Positions 7,379 through 16,650 of a stretch of DNA of 64,000 nt are shown here, one piece after another. A program made the translations under genes and the position numbers. The notes beneath the pieces were generated by a model. The model did no database searches. It saw only the letters and a program-made list of their open reading frames with translations, and was not told the origin of the DNA. Position 1 is the stretch's first letter. Each line of letters begins with the position of its first letter. Source of the DNA: CAZKBP01 sp964551015 (GTDB lineage: Bacteria; Bacteroidota; Bacteroidia; Cytophagales; Microscillaceae); contig CAZKBP010000031.1 of NCBI GenBank assembly GCA_964551015.1, positions 1 to 64,000 on the forward strand, given 5' to 3'.

Positions 7379-10300
7379 TCAATTTGATTAAATATAATTT
7401 TGCATTATTTTTCCTCTCAGCTTTTTCAAAGCTATAATTTCTATCTTTGAGTCGTCTAGTGATTGTACACTCAATTAATAGGTGCATCTCTTTTTTTTGT
7501 AAAAATTTCATCAAAAAACTTGAGTCAATTTTTAATAAATAACCTGAACTCCCATCTGTACTATTTCTTAGCTTTACCTCATCTGACCAATTTTGGCACT
7601 CAAAAACTTTTTCATCATTATAAAAAGCCAGCTTAAAATCTTCGCTATAATTAATTTCAAAAACATTTTCAACTTCACTACCAAATAAAATGTAGCTTTT
7701 TCTTATTTCATTGGCAAAAGGGTCATTCTTATCTAACCCTTCATATTCTGAACTTATCTGTCTTAACCAACCTATTAGTTGAAAATCTTTTTCATTTATT
7801 TGCAGTTCATCGTCTTCTAAAGGAACCCTGTAATCGTAGTTGTCCTTTGCCGTTTGCAAAGCTCTTAAAAGAGCTTCTGATGTTTTTGGAGATACAATAG
7901 CAGAATTGACAGAAACACTTTCATAATTTCCTTCAAAATATTGAGTATATCCACCATAAGGAATGATAGTATTTATTTCTGAATCAGAAGAAAGCCCTAA
8001 AATTTCATCATAGTGACTGTCCTCAACACCATCCTTCCATTTTTCATCAAATTTATCAAATTCAGAAATCCAAAACTTTTTGTCCAATGGAATCGGGTCT
8101 CTTAAATCTGAAAGCCAAAACTCTTTCCATGTTAATGCTTCGGATTCTAACCAGTGTTCCCAAGATTCCCATGAATAGGGTTCAGTTTCCAATAGCGGTT
8201 CTTTTTCAAGTAAATCTATTGCAGCGCAATACATTCCGTGATACTCATAATACCTTCTGAGATTTTCAACAACTGGCAAACTACCGTGTCGGTTGCTGGT
8301 TAATGACCATTCTTCCTTTACATGGTCATCATCACGTGGATTCCCTGTAAAACCCAACTTTCCAGATATGCATTTATCTGCTAAGTCAGCTACATCATAT
8401 TCGGATAAATTAAAACATCTTCCTAGCTGACGGTACCAATAAGGAAGGGTATCCAATGCGTCAAAATCAAATTTCCATTTGCCATTTTGGGAGTTATGTT
8501 TGCGTTGCTTCCGCTTTAACCTTTCTTCTTTTACAGGTTTAAACTTGCTTACTAACAACTTATTAATACTATTTTTTTCATCTCTTGAAAAAATAGAGTC
8601 ATCATAGTTAATCAGATTTAGGCAAGTTTGTTTTATAAAATACAAAATCAAAGCATGAGGCAATTCTTTGTTTTGCGATTCTTGGAAAATATCATTTTTA
8701 AACTGGCAAATTTCTGATGGATTTTCCTTTGAAAGTCGTTCAATACATATCCATAGGTATAGCTTTGCCGAAATCCAGAAATAGGTGTAATTCCCATTTT
8801 GAAATGGCAAGCAATTTCGGGTGTTTTGCTGATTTAATAATATTTTAAGAATAGACGAATTTCCAGAATTTACAATCCGTCTTAAAGCGTGAACTCCTCT
8901 CCATCTGATTCTTTTGTCAGGATGTCCTAAAACAAATCTTATGGTTTTAGCTATTACTTCAACTGAGTTACCAGAAGGAATATGTTTATCATCCCATACA
9001 CCATCAGCAAAATTTTCTTTTATTTTAGAATTCCATCTTGACAATACCCAACAAATCAAGTCCTCATTTTCCTTTTGGGTAAGGCGGTTTTTTAAAAATG
9101 CAATGGTCTGATATAAAGCAGTTGCCCCTAATTCATCAATTTTTGCTGGCAATATTTCAAAAATAATTGTCGTCAATTTAGGATCTTCAATTGAAAAAAC
9201 ATTGGCAAACCTTCTTACCCCTTCATAGTATATTCCATCACTCCAACTAAAATTTGAGAACCATATTTTTAACGCTTTGCCGAAGTTTTGTTTCTTCCAT
9301 CGTTCAACTAACGGGTGAAAATTCCAATATTCTAACCTTTCTTTAAGTGCATCTTCAAAAGAGTATAGACTTATCAAGTCAGTATTAATGTCAATTAGTG
9401 CATCCAAATGTTGTACATAGTTTTCAGGAGTACAAATATCTTTTATATCACTCAAAAATTGAGAAATCTGAGGTCTTACAAAATGATATTCATCATCTGC
9501 CCTAATCCTTTTAAGGGCTTCATTGAGGCTTGATGTAGAAACTACATTTACCTCCTTAACGTCAACTTTTATGATTTTCTCATCTTCTGACTCTTGTTTA
9601 CTTATAGCTGCTTGCCTTGAGCTTTTTTCTTCATCACTATTACTGTGTAAATTGGTGATAAATTGATGGTACTTTTCAAAGTTACTAATCACATCCCTAT
9701 TTATAAACCTTCCATCCTTAATAGCTTCGTAAATAGATTTAACAGTTTCTTTTTTCTCATTCGTACCACAATTGATTTGGATGTCCCGAAGTATATTATT
9801 TACAAAACTGCTTTTTTGTCTTCCGTTATTTGTAGTATCAAATTTTTCAATTAGCACTTCAATACATTCAACATAACTTTTCCAGTAATAAATATTTAAA
9901 GGCAACATTGAGCTACCAATTTCGGGTGTCATAAAACCTTTCTCCAGTGAAATTCTAAGAATCGGAAGAATTTGCTCGGTTATGTCAGCCACATATCTGT
10001 GACTCCATCTGCAAATAACAGAAAAGGAAGTGGCACAATCTAAATATGTAATTCCTTTTATCCCCTCATCCAAAGGGAAATGGTCATAGCCACTCAAGCG
10101 ACTATCACAGAATTCTACAAATCGTGCAAACTCAAATGCCAAGTGAGGATTCTCTTTCGTTATTCCTAATTTTGAAAGACTATATAAGCACTTTATTTGC
10201 TCCTGCGCCTCAATATCAATTTCCGAAACTGCATCTACTGCTTTTTCAAAATAAAATCTGCTAACTTGTTCATCAATGCTTCTGATAATTCTTGCAGATT

Positions 10301-13300
10301 GAATATAATAATTAACCATGTCACTTGATGTGAAAGCCGATTCTTGAATTAATGAATCTATTTCATCGAGCAACTTGTAAGTGTGTTGTTTTAGTTTCTC
10401 AATAGAAGATACCTTTTTTGTAATTGCAATTCTTAAAGAAATACAATTTTGATTTTTGTTTTCAAAGGACTTAATGACAGTTTCAAGTAGTTTGCCATTA
10501 TTCTCAATAAAAGGAAGTACATCGATTAAAATTAAGGCAAGAAAATTCAGCTTATATTGAACCCAATGGCTGTCATAATATCTAAAATCCCAATCATCAT
10601 TAATACTTTTGCATATAGCTTGAAGCTGTGATTTTAGTTTGTCTTTATCTTTTTTTATGAATACATCTGCTCTAAGTTGGTATATTGAAATTGCGTGTTT
10701 ATAAAATCCATCAAATTTTCTTTTCTCATCTTCCCTATATCTTCTTGATTCATAATCCTCTTCTTTTTTTGTTACCTTAAATTTCTCTGGATATATATCT
10801 TCTAATTTTAAAGAACTATCAATCAGCACAGCTTTTAATGCCCATTTTTTTAAATACGAATCTACAGCTATTTCTTCATTATTATCCATATATGGATTAT
10901 CTATAAGAGATGGAACACTGTCCGGAAGTTGAACATTAATTTGTTCAAGTATTTTTAAAACTTTCTCTTTGTTGGACAGGCTTGACCTAATATTTAACTC
11001 ACAAAATGAAAGAATGGAGGGCAATAAATGAATTTTAAATTTTAATCCTCTAGATAATAGCTTTAAAATCGTTTCTCCAATATAATTGAGGTTGAATGGG
11101 GATGTTTCAGAGAACTTGACCTTTTGCAGAATCATCAATTTGGTATAAATAGGTAAACTCAATGGTTCTAACCATTCTAGTATCTGTTTTTCATCAGAAT
11201 ACTTTAAAACTTCATCTATTAAATAATTAGTCGCCCGAAATACAGTCTCTTTAGGAGTCCACCTATTCAACCAATTAAAAGCAACTTGGGAACCGAATAT
11301 CCTTAAATAAGCTTCTGCTCCATAAGCTATATCCTCATCTATAATTCGATAATTTCTTAATTCTTCTGTTTCCTTTTCTCGCATTAACCATTCCACCCAT
11401 TTCTCAGCAGTTTTCAAGTGCCTTTTTGCAAGTTCAGTTGAATTGGTTTCCCTCGAATAAATTGCAGCTAACTGATAATGAAAAGAACCTGACCATGACT
11501 TTTCTTCTGATTGTAAATGAAGTCTTTGCAATGAATCAGTTTCACCGAAAGAGGCAACTAAATCTGCATTTGAAATTAGTAAATTGTTTAAAGCAACATC
11601 CGTTTTTGCAGCATCAGCAGCGACAAAGGCAAGTTTAAAAAATGCGAGATTGTCATCTGCATCGCTACTAACTTTCATTGCTAACTTCGTTCTTTCGATA
11701 TAGACCTCTTTTTTTCTAACTGGGTCAACTGGTAGTGCCTTATATTCTTCATTTAGAACAATATCTTTTAGCTTTTCCTCATACTTTGCTTCATATAAAG
11801 CAATACCGAGATTTATTGATGCGTATTCATCCTCATTTGCTTTATCAAGAAATAAATCAGCTATTTTGCTATATATTTCATCATTTGACTTGTACCTTCC
11901 CCGAATGTAGTTTTCAAAGTCTTCATCTCTGAATGAAAAATTGTTGTTGTCTAAAACTAATCCATGCCAAATATCGGTTGATAAATCTTGAAGTAATTTT
12001 TCGCTTAATCCTGAAATAACTCCAATATATGAAGTAGGCACAGGACGAGGCAATGAAATAAGATTGGCAAAGAATATATTAATTATTTCAGTTCCATTGC
12101 TGCCTAACTTCTTTGCTGCCTCAACGATTCTTTCCTGAATCAAATCCTCTACCTTTTTCCCATTTGGTTTCAAATAGTTAATTACTTCTTCAATTCCTTG
12201 ATTCTTTAAATCCAAAGCATAGGTTTGTACTCTCGGAATACCGCTTGTCAGGTTATGAAAATCTTGTATTTCTTCTTTTGTACTTTCAGGGAAATAGAAC
12301 TTCAAATGTGTTTCTGTCTCCTCCAAGTCGAATGGGTCTAATGGTATGTCAATATAGTTTTCAGGAAGACCAAGGGAATCAACTCTATGACTTCTAGATG
12401 TTACAATAAGCCTAAAACCATCGGCATAATTTTCATTAACTAAATCTTGAATGAAACTTTTGGTTTGACTTTTCTCTGCTGCCGTTACACTATTGTCGGC
12501 AGCATCAACTATTAAAACCAAAATGGAGTTGGGGTTTCTTTTCTGTAATATACTTATTGCATTTCCAATTCTACTTTTCAATTCTCGGATTAAAATATGT
12601 GACTCACTATCAGTAGATAATAGAAATGGAGAGCCTATTTTCTTAGCCATTTCATTGGAAATTTGAAGGATAGCTTCCTTATGTAAATGTCTGCTGTCTG
12701 AGGGATTGAGATATGAACCAGCCCCATAACAGTCAAATAATATTACTTCCGAATCTTTTGAGAAGTTTTTATTGATTAGTTGAGAGATTGTTGACTTACC
12801 AATGCCAGCCCCAGCATGCAAGCAAATAGGTTTTCCTGTATTATTTTTGATTATTTCATCTATTAAAGTTTTTACCTGCTTTCGCTCAACTAAATTTTCG
12901 ATTTCTTCAAAACTATGAGATACAGGAAATAGTCTTTCCATGCTCATTTGTAAGCAATGGAGGAGGTCAATTTCAGTTATTTTGTTTTTCCCTATTGCAA
13001 TAGCCTCTGGAAGCATCTTTCGCCAAACCATACGAAACAATGAATCACTTTGATTCAAATTCTGGATGCCAATATTTCTTAATGCCGCAATAATTTCTAA
13101 TTCTTGATTATAGCTTGAATTAGTTCCACAATCTTCAAAATCCAGCAACCTCAAAAAATCAACAAACTCAACAGGTTCTAACTTTGTAGCGGATTGAAGT
13201 TTTTTTAATATAGTTTGTTTTTTTGGAAAACTATCAAGAATTTTTTTTAGGTAAGTTTTCGATTTCTTCTTTATTAGGAATTCCTGAATATCTAAGATAA

Positions 13301-13763
13301 TTTGCTTTTGCCCTGAACTTATATTCCTGTTACTTACAAGCTTTAGAGATAATTTCTCTAACACGGAATCACGACCAAATTCTTTCAAAAAGGTTTTATA
13401 AATTTGAGCAAGCCTATGCACAAGCGAGCCATCAGTTGAACCACTTTTTTTACCTTTATATAATTTTGAAAAAGTCCAATTCTCATTAACTCTACGAGTG
13501 CTATATTTTAATTGGGAAACAACGACTTTTTTTGCATCATTAAAATTTTCTCCACCAAAATACTCTGCTATATCAACTCCAAGAAGCTGGTTTCCATAAG
13601 GGTCGAGTTTAAGAGCATTTTTTGGATCAATTCCTTCTATGGTAATAGCTTTTAATCCATCATCCTCAAAGTTTAATAGATTAAAAGTCTTCTTAATAGT
13701 CCATAGGACATGAAAATCATCCCCAGCATTTGATTCTGGAGCTTCTGATATTGTTTTTTTCAA
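7332..13763 (-). CDS. Avs-like STAND NTPase with N-terminal nuclease-like domain
   Basis: The predicted protein has 2143 residues. The N-terminus (AGDDFHVLWTIKKTFNLL, then Asp64 in GVDIAEYF and QLK at 84-86) looks like a PD-(D/E)xK nuclease of the Cap4/DUF4297 type. A P-loop NTPase follows with Walker A GAGIGKST (near residue 320) and Walker B LVLIVDAADNS. The remaining ~1500 residues are helical and repeat-like, as in sensor domains of antiviral STAND (Avs) proteins. Such proteins bind a phage protein (terminase or portal in studied cases), oligomerise and cleave DNA. This one carries the expected architecture; its trigger is unknown. The gene is AT-rich and uncertain only in class, since type 2/3-like Avs and other STAND nucleases share this layout. 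Confidence 0.75.
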   Translation of the reverse strand: MKKTISEAPESNAGDDFHVLWTIKKTFNLLNFEDDGLKAITIEGIDPKNALKLDPYGNQLLGVDIAEYFGGENFNDAKKVVVSQLKYSTRRVNENWTFSKLYKGKKSGSTDGSLVHRLAQIYKTFLKEFGRDSVLEKLSLKLVSNRNISSGQKQIILDIQEFLIKKKSKTYLKKILDSFPKKQTILKKLQSATKLEPVEFVDFLRLLDFEDCGTNSSYNQELEIIAALRNIGIQNLNQSDSLFRMVWRKMLPEAIAIGKNKITEIDLLHCLQMSMERLFPVSHSFEEIENLVERKQVKTLIDEIIKNNTGKPICLHAGAGIGKSTISQLINKNFSKDSEVILFDCYGAGSYLNPSDSRHLHKEAILQISNEMAKKIGSPFLLSTDSESHILIRELKSRIGNAISILQKRNPNSILVLIVDAADNSVTAAEKSQTKSFIQDLVNENYADGFRLIVTSRSHRVDSLGLPENYIDIPLDPFDLEETETHLKFYFPESTKEEIQDFHNLTSGIPRVQTYALDLKNQGIEEVINYLKPNGKKVEDLIQERIVEAAKKLGSNGTEIINIFFANLISLPRPVPTSYIGVISGLSEKLLQDLSTDIWHGLVLDNNNFSFRDEDFENYIRGRYKSNDEIYSKIADLFLDKANEDEYASINLGIALYEAKYEEKLKDIVLNEEYKALPVDPVRKKEVYIERTKLAMKVSSDADDNLAFFKLAFVAADAAKTDVALNNLLISNADLVASFGETDSLQRLHLQSEEKSWSGSFHYQLAAIYSRETNSTELAKRHLKTAEKWVEWLMREKETEELRNYRIIDEDIAYGAEAYLRIFGSQVAFNWLNRWTPKETVFRATNYLIDEVLKYSDEKQILEWLEPLSLPIYTKLMILQKVKFSETSPFNLNYIGETILKLLSRGLKFKIHLLPSILSFCELNIRSSLSNKEKVLKILEQINVQLPDSVPSLIDNPYMDNNEEIAVDSYLKKWALKAVLIDSSLKLEDIYPEKFKVTKKEEDYESRRYREDEKRKFDGFYKHAISIYQLRADVFIKKDKDKLKSQLQAICKSINDDWDFRYYDSHWVQYKLNFLALILIDVLPFIENNGKLLETVIKSFENKNQNCISLRIAITKKVSSIEKLKQHTYKLLDEIDSLIQESAFTSSDMVNYYIQSARIIRSIDEQVSRFYFEKAVDAVSEIDIEAQEQIKCLYSLSKLGITKENPHLAFEFARFVEFCDSRLSGYDHFPLDEGIKGITYLDCATSFSVICRWSHRYVADITEQILPILRISLEKGFMTPEIGSSMLPLNIYYWKSYVECIEVLIEKFDTTNNGRQKSSFVNNILRDIQINCGTNEKKETVKSIYEAIKDGRFINRDVISNFEKYHQFITNLHSNSDEEKSSRQAAISKQESEDEKIIKVDVKEVNVVSTSSLNEALKRIRADDEYHFVRPQISQFLSDIKDICTPENYVQHLDALIDINTDLISLYSFEDALKERLEYWNFHPLVERWKKQNFGKALKIWFSNFSWSDGIYYEGVRRFANVFSIEDPKLTTIIFEILPAKIDELGATALYQTIAFLKNRLTQKENEDLICWVLSRWNSKIKENFADGVWDDKHIPSGNSVEVIAKTIRFVLGHPDKRIRWRGVHALRRIVNSGNSSILKILLNQQNTRNCLPFQNGNYTYFWISAKLYLWICIERLSKENPSEICQFKNDIFQESQNKELPHALILYFIKQTCLNLINYDDSIFSRDEKNSINKLLVSKFKPVKEERLKRKQRKHNSQNGKWKFDFDALDTLPYWYRQLGRCFNLSEYDVADLADKCISGKLGFTGNPRDDDHVKEEWSLTSNRHGSLPVVENLRRYYEYHGMYCAAIDLLEKEPLLETEPYSWESWEHWLESEALTWKEFWLSDLRDPIPLDKKFWISEFDKFDEKWKDGVEDSHYDEILGLSSDSEINTIIPYGGYTQYFEGNYESVSVNSAIVSPKTSEALLRALQTAKDNYDYRVPLEDDELQINEKDFQLIGWLRQISSEYEGLDKNDPFANEIRKSYILFGSEVENVFEINYSEDFKLAFYNDEKVFECQNWSDEVKLRNSTDGSSGYLLKIDSSFLMKFLQKKEMHLLIECTITRRLKDRNYSFEKAERKNNAKLYLIKLNGEVKTIRGRNYKIG

Positions 13764-13798
13764 AATTCTTTTCTTAATAATTGGCTACAACGGCGGCG

Positions 13799-13858
13799 AC
13801 TAAACGCTGTTTTTCAGCACCAAGCCTTGGGCTTGAGAGTTGAAAAATAGCGTTTAGT
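13799..13858. other. Large perfect-stem hairpin upstream of the Avs gene
   Basis: ACTAAACGCT plus TTTTTCA at 13799-13816 is repeated inverted as TGAAAAATAGCGTTTAGT at 13841-13858, enclosing a GC-rich loop. It lies 35 bp upstream of the Avs start codon on the opposite side from the coding region. It could be a terminator for something removed, an insertion scar or a regulatory cruciform. No T-tract marks a direction. Confidence 0.6.
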
Positions 13859-14093
13859 CAGGGTTGTCGTTTCGTAGCGACCGCAGGGAGGTATGAATGC
13901 CCCCCAACCCACGTTGCTTTTTCTTTAAGGGTTCTGCTTGCTACAGTTAGCTAATTCTAATCTACCCATCCCCACCATTTTCTCCAACACTTTAACCTTG
14001 CAAACTTCCCCAACCTTGTGCATTCTCACGTAAGTAATGGGCGAAATGGGTATTTTTTGAAAGATTATTCTTTGTTTCATACCTCATTCCTAC

Positions 14094-14180
14094 CTAGCTC
14101 GCGCCCTCTATAATGGCAATCTCCTCCTCACTCAGCCCGTAGAGCTGATAGACCAACTGATCTTTTCCTCTTCCTCAAAT
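14094..14180 (-). pseudogene. C-terminal remnant of an Eco57I/PglX-type methyltransferase
   Basis: The minus strand encodes DQLVYQLYGLSEEEIAIIEG followed by AS and a stop at 14094-14096. This is the typical C-terminal tail of type IIG (Eco57I-like) or BREX PglX methyltransferases. A stop codon lies about 15 nt upstream in the same frame, so only ~25 codons survive. The rest of 13859-14485 holds no other recognisable gene. Confidence 0.5.
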
Positions 14181-14251
14181 GCGCCACCATTGGACAGTGA
14201 AAACAATCTTACTGAAGGATGACAATGGTCTAAATTTATCGAGGAATTATA
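14173..14251 (+). repeat. Imperfect direct repeat of 6244-6325
   Basis: Both copies begin CCTCAAATGC and CCACC, share CTGAAG, then ATG-CAAT-G, and end in TATCGAGG followed by ATTATA. They are in the same orientation and bracket the Avs/IS66 module (6330-14170). This suggests a separately acquired module or an older attachment site. Confidence 0.5.
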
Positions 14252-14485
14252 CTTATTCCTTCAATTATAAATTTGTTTTTTTGAAGCTTTCTAAGTAAAA
14301 CGACCTTGTAAACTTTATCTAGTTTTGTATTTATTTCGTAATATCTTTTATGAATAGAGATATTACGGTTAGTTATACTCCTTCACATAATAAGAGGTTT
14401 TTTCTAAAGCCGCTTATTTTATAAACATATTCTTTGTTTTTTGTTTAATTGTTAATATTATTGGATAATTTAGCGCAGATTCACA

Positions 14486-15583
14486 ATGAATAAGCATAAA
14501 TTATTAGCAATGGATACACATCAACCTAAAATTATATCATTATTTACTGGATGTGGCGGTTTAGACCTTGGATTTCATCAAATGGGCTATCAAACAGTTT
14601 GGGCTAATGATATAGACCACTGGGCAGTACAAACATTCAGGAAAAATTTCAACAATACAATTATAGAAGAAAGTATTGAAAAAATTGATGCCAATGATCC
14701 CACTATCCCAGATAGTGATTTGATTTTAGGAGGCTTTCCTTGTCAAGATTTTTCAGTCATATGGAAAAGACCCGGGTTAAATGGTGAAAGGGGAAATTTG
14801 TATAAAAGTTTTCTCCGTTTTGTGAATGCTAAAAAGCCAAAAGCTTTTGTAGCAGAGAATGTTAAAGGGCTTCTATCTGCTAATAAAGGTAAGGCAGTCA
14901 AACAGATTATAGAAGACTTTGAAAGCATTTCCCCAGGTTATATGGTTAAATTACAACTTTACAATTTTGCCGAATATGGAGTACCACAGTTTAGAGAACG
15001 TGTACTAATTGTAGGTGTTAGACTTGATACTGGTTTTAACTTTGAGCATCCGAAACCAACTCATGGTCCAAATGGTAAAAAACCCTATTTTACAGCTGGC
15101 AAAGCATTGGAAGAAGTAGAGACTGCTCTACATAATAATGAGAAATTAAAGATAGCTCCCAAGACAGTTGAAAAACTGAAACTTATACCTGAGGGTGGAA
15201 ATTTTACTGATATTCCAGAGGATCATCCTTTATATGTAAAAGGCATGATTAGCCATGTTTACAGAAGAATCAAAAGAGATGAACCTGCAAAAACTATAAT
15301 AGCCGCTGGCGGAGGCGGTACTTGGGGCTATCATTACCCAGAACCGAGAGCACTTACTAATAGAGAACGCGCAAGGTTACAATCTTTTCCTGATGATTTT
15401 ATCTTTGTGGGTTCAACTACTGAGGTAAGAAGACAAATCGGAAATGCAGTTCCCCCTGTTGGCGTCTATGAAGTAGCTAAGGCAATGATGCCACTTTTTA
15501 CCGGGCAATATGAAAGACTTGACTTATATGAACTATTTGACAAAGCAAAACAAATAAACCGTAAAAAAAGAACATTGGCTTAA
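14486..15583 (+). CDS. DNA (cytosine-5) methyltransferase
   Basis: All key m5C motifs are present: I in SLFTGCGGLDLGF (AdoMet binding), IV with catalytic Cys in GGFPCQDFS, VI in AENVKG, VIII in QFRERVLIVG and X in RQIGNAVPP. The 365-aa length is normal with a short target-recognition region. A second in-frame ATG at 14510 is an equally plausible start. It heads a three-gene set with the PLD-type nuclease (17 bp gap) and the Z1 ATPase, and would protect the host's own recognition sites. The specificity is unknown. Confidence 0.93.
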   Translation: MNKHKLLAMDTHQPKIISLFTGCGGLDLGFHQMGYQTVWANDIDHWAVQTFRKNFNNTIIEESIEKIDANDPTIPDSDLILGGFPCQDFSVIWKRPGLNGERGNLYKSFLRFVNAKKPKAFVAENVKGLLSANKGKAVKQIIEDFESISPGYMVKLQLYNFAEYGVPQFRERVLIVGVRLDTGFNFEHPKPTHGPNGKKPYFTAGKALEEVETALHNNEKLKIAPKTVEKLKLIPEGGNFTDIPEDHPLYVKGMISHVYRRIKRDEPAKTIIAAGGGGTWGYHYPEPRALTNRERARLQSFPDDFIFVGSTTEVRRQIGNAVPPVGVYEVAKAMMPLFTGQYERLDLYELFDKAKQINRKKRTLA

Positions 15584-15600
15584 ATCCAATATAATCAGCT

Positions 15601-16650
15601 ATGGAACTAATCCACTCAGACATTCCGCCTATCAAGACATTGAACTCTTCCTTGTTTGAGCACTTTAAAAAGAATATTAAAGAGAGTGATAAGCTAAAAA
15701 TCGCTAGTGGGTACATCTCAACTGATTCACTCACCGAGCTAAGGAAAATGATAGAGTTAAATAACGGGCCTAGTCTTGAATTAATTATTGGGATGCACCA
15801 TTTTGAAGGTTTTACTCAGGTTCAGTTTGAGTCGGCTGCTTACCTTGATGATTTTTTAGTTACCAGTAATCTCGGTCAGGTATTCGTCTGTAAAAGCTTC
15901 AAATTTCACGGTAAAATTTATCTTTTTGAGAAACAAAATAAAATCTTTTCAACTGTTATTGGTTCATCTAACCTTCACAATGTTCTTGATAATACTAGGA
16001 GAGTATTTGAGATAGATGTAGAATCCAGCCAATCTCAGATATGTAAACAAACTGATAGTTTGTTCCAGCAATTAGCAAATAAGGCTTGTGATCCATTTGC
16101 AATATATAAATCTTCTCCACATATCATTGACCAGAAAAATAAGCTGTTAAATGGTGATCATAACGTTGATTATATTGAGGAAAGAGAGTACTTGAAATTA
16201 TACAATGAAAATCCTCAGGCTTTAAAATTTAATATCTCTCTTAAATCCGACTCTGCTACTAAAAGTAATTTGAATATATACTTTGGCAAAGGCAGGAAAA
16301 CAAAAAGTGGCTTTATACTACCGCGTCCTTGGTATGAGGTAGAATTAATTGTTTCTAAAAAGATTACATCGTTACCAGGTTATCCAAGAGGTGAGGTTTT
16401 CAGTGTTATAACTGATGATGGATGGAGGTTCTTGTGCTACACATCAGGTACTGATTTTAAGAACTTTAGGTCGAAGGATGATTTAAGGACATTAGGTAGG
16501 TGGATTAAAGGTAGGTTAGAAAGCTCGGGTGCTTTAAAAATTGGAGGCTTAGTTACCAGTGAGGTATTTGAAAAATATGGTAGAAATAATCTAGAACTAA
16601 TTTCTACCAGAAATCCAGATGTTTGGTTATTAAACTTTAGTAATAAATGA
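15601..16650 (+). CDS. NgoFVII-like PLD-superfamily restriction endonuclease
   Basis: The 349-aa protein has one phospholipase-D-type active site, FHGKIYLFE (HxK) followed by IGSSNLHN near residue 120. This is the arrangement of BfiI/NgoFVII-type restriction enzymes, which dimerise to make one site. The C-terminal third (LPRPWYEVELIV and TDDGWRFLCYTSG) probably recognises DNA. It lies between the methyltransferase and the Z1 gene and overlaps the latter by 4 bp (ATGA). It should cleave DNA lacking the cognate methylation. Confidence 0.82.
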   Translation: MELIHSDIPPIKTLNSSLFEHFKKNIKESDKLKIASGYISTDSLTELRKMIELNNGPSLELIIGMHHFEGFTQVQFESAAYLDDFLVTSNLGQVFVCKSFKFHGKIYLFEKQNKIFSTVIGSSNLHNVLDNTRRVFEIDVESSQSQICKQTDSLFQQLANKACDPFAIYKSSPHIIDQKNKLLNGDHNVDYIEEREYLKLYNENPQALKFNISLKSDSATKSNLNIYFGKGRKTKSGFILPRPWYEVELIVSKKITSLPGYPRGEVFSVITDDGWRFLCYTSGTDFKNFRSKDDLRTLGRWIKGRLESSGALKIGGLVTSEVFEKYGRNNLELISTRNPDVWLLNFSNK

